DNA from: Anaeropeptidivorans aminofermentans
GTDB lineage: Bacteria > Bacillota > Clostridia > Lachnospirales > UBA5962
NCBI RefSeq assembly: GCF_940670685.1
Contig: NZ_OW711693.1
Span: 3,038,001 to 3,102,000 of the forward strand
Direction of reading: 5' to 3'
DNA length: 64,000 nucleotides
The translations under genes were made by a program, and so were the position numbers. Below, piece after piece: positions 63,163 through 64,000 of the stretch. The notes below the pieces were generated by a model. It saw only the letters and a list, made by a program, of their open reading frames with translations. It did no database searches and was not told where the DNA came from. Positions within the stretch are counted from its first letter, which is position 1, and each line of letters begins with the position of its first letter.

Positions 63163-63201
63163 GGCAGACAAAAATGCACCGAATGAAGATTTTTGCCTGC
63201 C
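63163..63201 (-). terminator. Terminator of the methylaspartate ammonia-lyase gene
   Basis: GGCAGACAAAAAT pairs with ATTTTTGCCTGCC (one mismatch), 37 bases past the stop. It separates the gene from the AtuA-like gene, so the latter may have its own promoter. Confidence 0.6.
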
Positions 63202-63237
63202 TTACACTTTTATAAATTATCTTATGTTAAATAAATC

Positions 63238-64000
63238 CTAAAGAGCGTTCTTAAGGGCAAGGATTCTGTTCATTTCGTTATACATAATCATATATCCTTC
63301 GTCAACGCCCATGCCAGGCTTTGCAAGGCACATATCGGGGCTTGTAGCCATCGCTACGTTTGCACAGGCCTGTGCTGAAATATTTGTTTCGTTGCAGGTT
63401 CCGCCTAAATAAGCGCCCATGCCGTTTTTCTTGCAGTAAATAACGGCTTCGATGGAGTTGTTGATTCCGCCTAAGTCGGGCGTCTTTATCTGCGCCATAT
63501 GGCCTGCTTTATTGTCTGTAAAGTAAACAACGTCTTCAAAAGTATTGCACCATTCATCGGCTACGATTTCAACATTGATGCCTCTTTCGTCTATTTTCTT
63601 TCTAAGGTCTCTAAGGGCTTCCATCTGGGCTGTTCTTTCGCCTACGTCAACAGGGCCTTCTATTCTTAAATGGAATGGCTTTGCGCATTCTTCAAGCTTT
63701 GCAAAAAGGTCCGTTATTTTATCTAAATCATTATCAAAAGCAATACCCATTGTTCCGTATACGTCTATATGCAAAACAGGGTTATAGCTTTCGTCTGTTC
63801 TTAATTTTAAGATTCTGTCTCTTAACCATTCTACATACGCTACTAATTTTTCTCCGGAGTTTCCTAATTTTTCAACACTGTTGAAAAGGCCGTGAGGAAG
63901 GCAGGCGCTGCCTTTTAAAATCATTTTATCGGCATTTGCATATCTGTCGTCCCCGGACTGGGAGAAAATTGTAACGATTTTATCGGATACTGTAAGGCCG
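63238..64000 (-). CDS. mal: Methylaspartate ammonia-lyase, C-terminal part (cut by window edge)
   Basis: At least 253 residues; the frame stays open past the ATG at 63924 to the right edge, with DDRYANADKM before it, so the true start is outside. HIDVYGTMG (catalytic His) and QIKTPDLGG (catalytic Lys) match the Clostridium tetanomorphum enzyme, as do VADEWCNT and GTCNETNISAQ. It removes ammonia from threo-3-methylaspartate to give mesaconate, with magnesium and an enolase-type fold. Glutamate mutase genes would be expected further upstream. Confidence 0.95.
   Translation of the reverse strand, partial: GLTVSDKIVTIFSQSGDDRYANADKMILKGSACLPHGLFNSVEKLGNSGEKLVAYVEWLRDRILKLRTDESYNPVLHIDVYGTMGIAFDNDLDKITDLFAKLEECAKPFHLRIEGPVDVGERTAQMEALRDLRKKIDERGINVEIVADEWCNTFEDVVYFTDNKAGHMAQIKTPDLGGINNSIEAVIYCKKNGMGAYLGGTCNETNISAQACANVAMATSPDMCLAKPGMGVDEGYMIMYNEMNRILALKNAL

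Overview
The window looks like chromosome from a low-GC, strictly anaerobic Clostridia (probably a Lachnospiraceae-like, amino-acid- and organic-acid-fermenting lineage). Supporting signs are AT-rich intergenic DNA, strong AGGAGG-type ribosome sites, the cdaA-ybbR-glmM-glmS order, the greA-lysS pair, a ferredoxin-tailed aldo/keto reductase, phosphotransbutyrylase/butyrate-kinase-like genes, and parts of histidine and glutamate fermentation routes. This placement is inference from gene content only. Nearly all genes are on the minus strand. The plus-strand genes are the aldo/keto reductase, telA-like, the IS200 transposase and the ClbS-like gene. No tRNA, rRNA or CRISPR was seen.

Layout. 0.1-8.7 kb: housekeeping and accessory genes (aldo/keto reductase, uracil-DNA glycosylase variant, rhomboid protease, FlK-like thioesterase, membrane MutS-like ATPase, GNAT, M20 amidohydrolase, Bcp peroxiredoxin). 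8.9-13.5 kb: a MacAB-type efflux operon with one adaptor, one ATPase and two permeases. 14-27.3 kb: a long one-directional catabolic island. It starts with a GntR regulator and acyl kinase/phosphotransacylase, then a DRE-TIM aldolase-type enzyme, a two-part UxaA/SuyAB-like lyase, a double ABC importer of the NMT1/Tau/Ssu type, a sugar-isomerase-like TIM barrel and a LarA-type racemase. I do not recognise it as a described pathway. 27.9-32 kb: DUF2225, TelA-like, nucleotidyltransferase-like and an IS200 element.

32-43.6 kb: glmS, glmM, cdaR/ybbR, cdaA, two unknown membrane proteins, lysS, greA and an orphan protein. 43.8-49.8 kb: ClbS-like, dus, a small conserved protein, birA, a methyltransferase, folT-like and folC. 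50-64 kb: a histidine/glutamate fermentation block containing a membrane-HutD fusion, fchA, fhs, hutI, hutU, a two-subunit fumarase-type hydratase (probable mesaconase), a P-loop/AlaX-like fusion, DUF4387, AtuA-like and a methylaspartate ammonia-lyase cut by the right edge. Together these suggest histidine to glutamate to 3-methylaspartate to mesaconate to citramalate, with the one-carbon unit recovered through folate enzymes. hutH, formiminotransferase and glutamate mutase are not in the window.

The intergenic DNA is unusual. At least four families of imperfect palindromes occupy nearly every gap over 200 bases, together with an 88-bp tandem array and a perfect 48-bp palindrome. No gene explains these.
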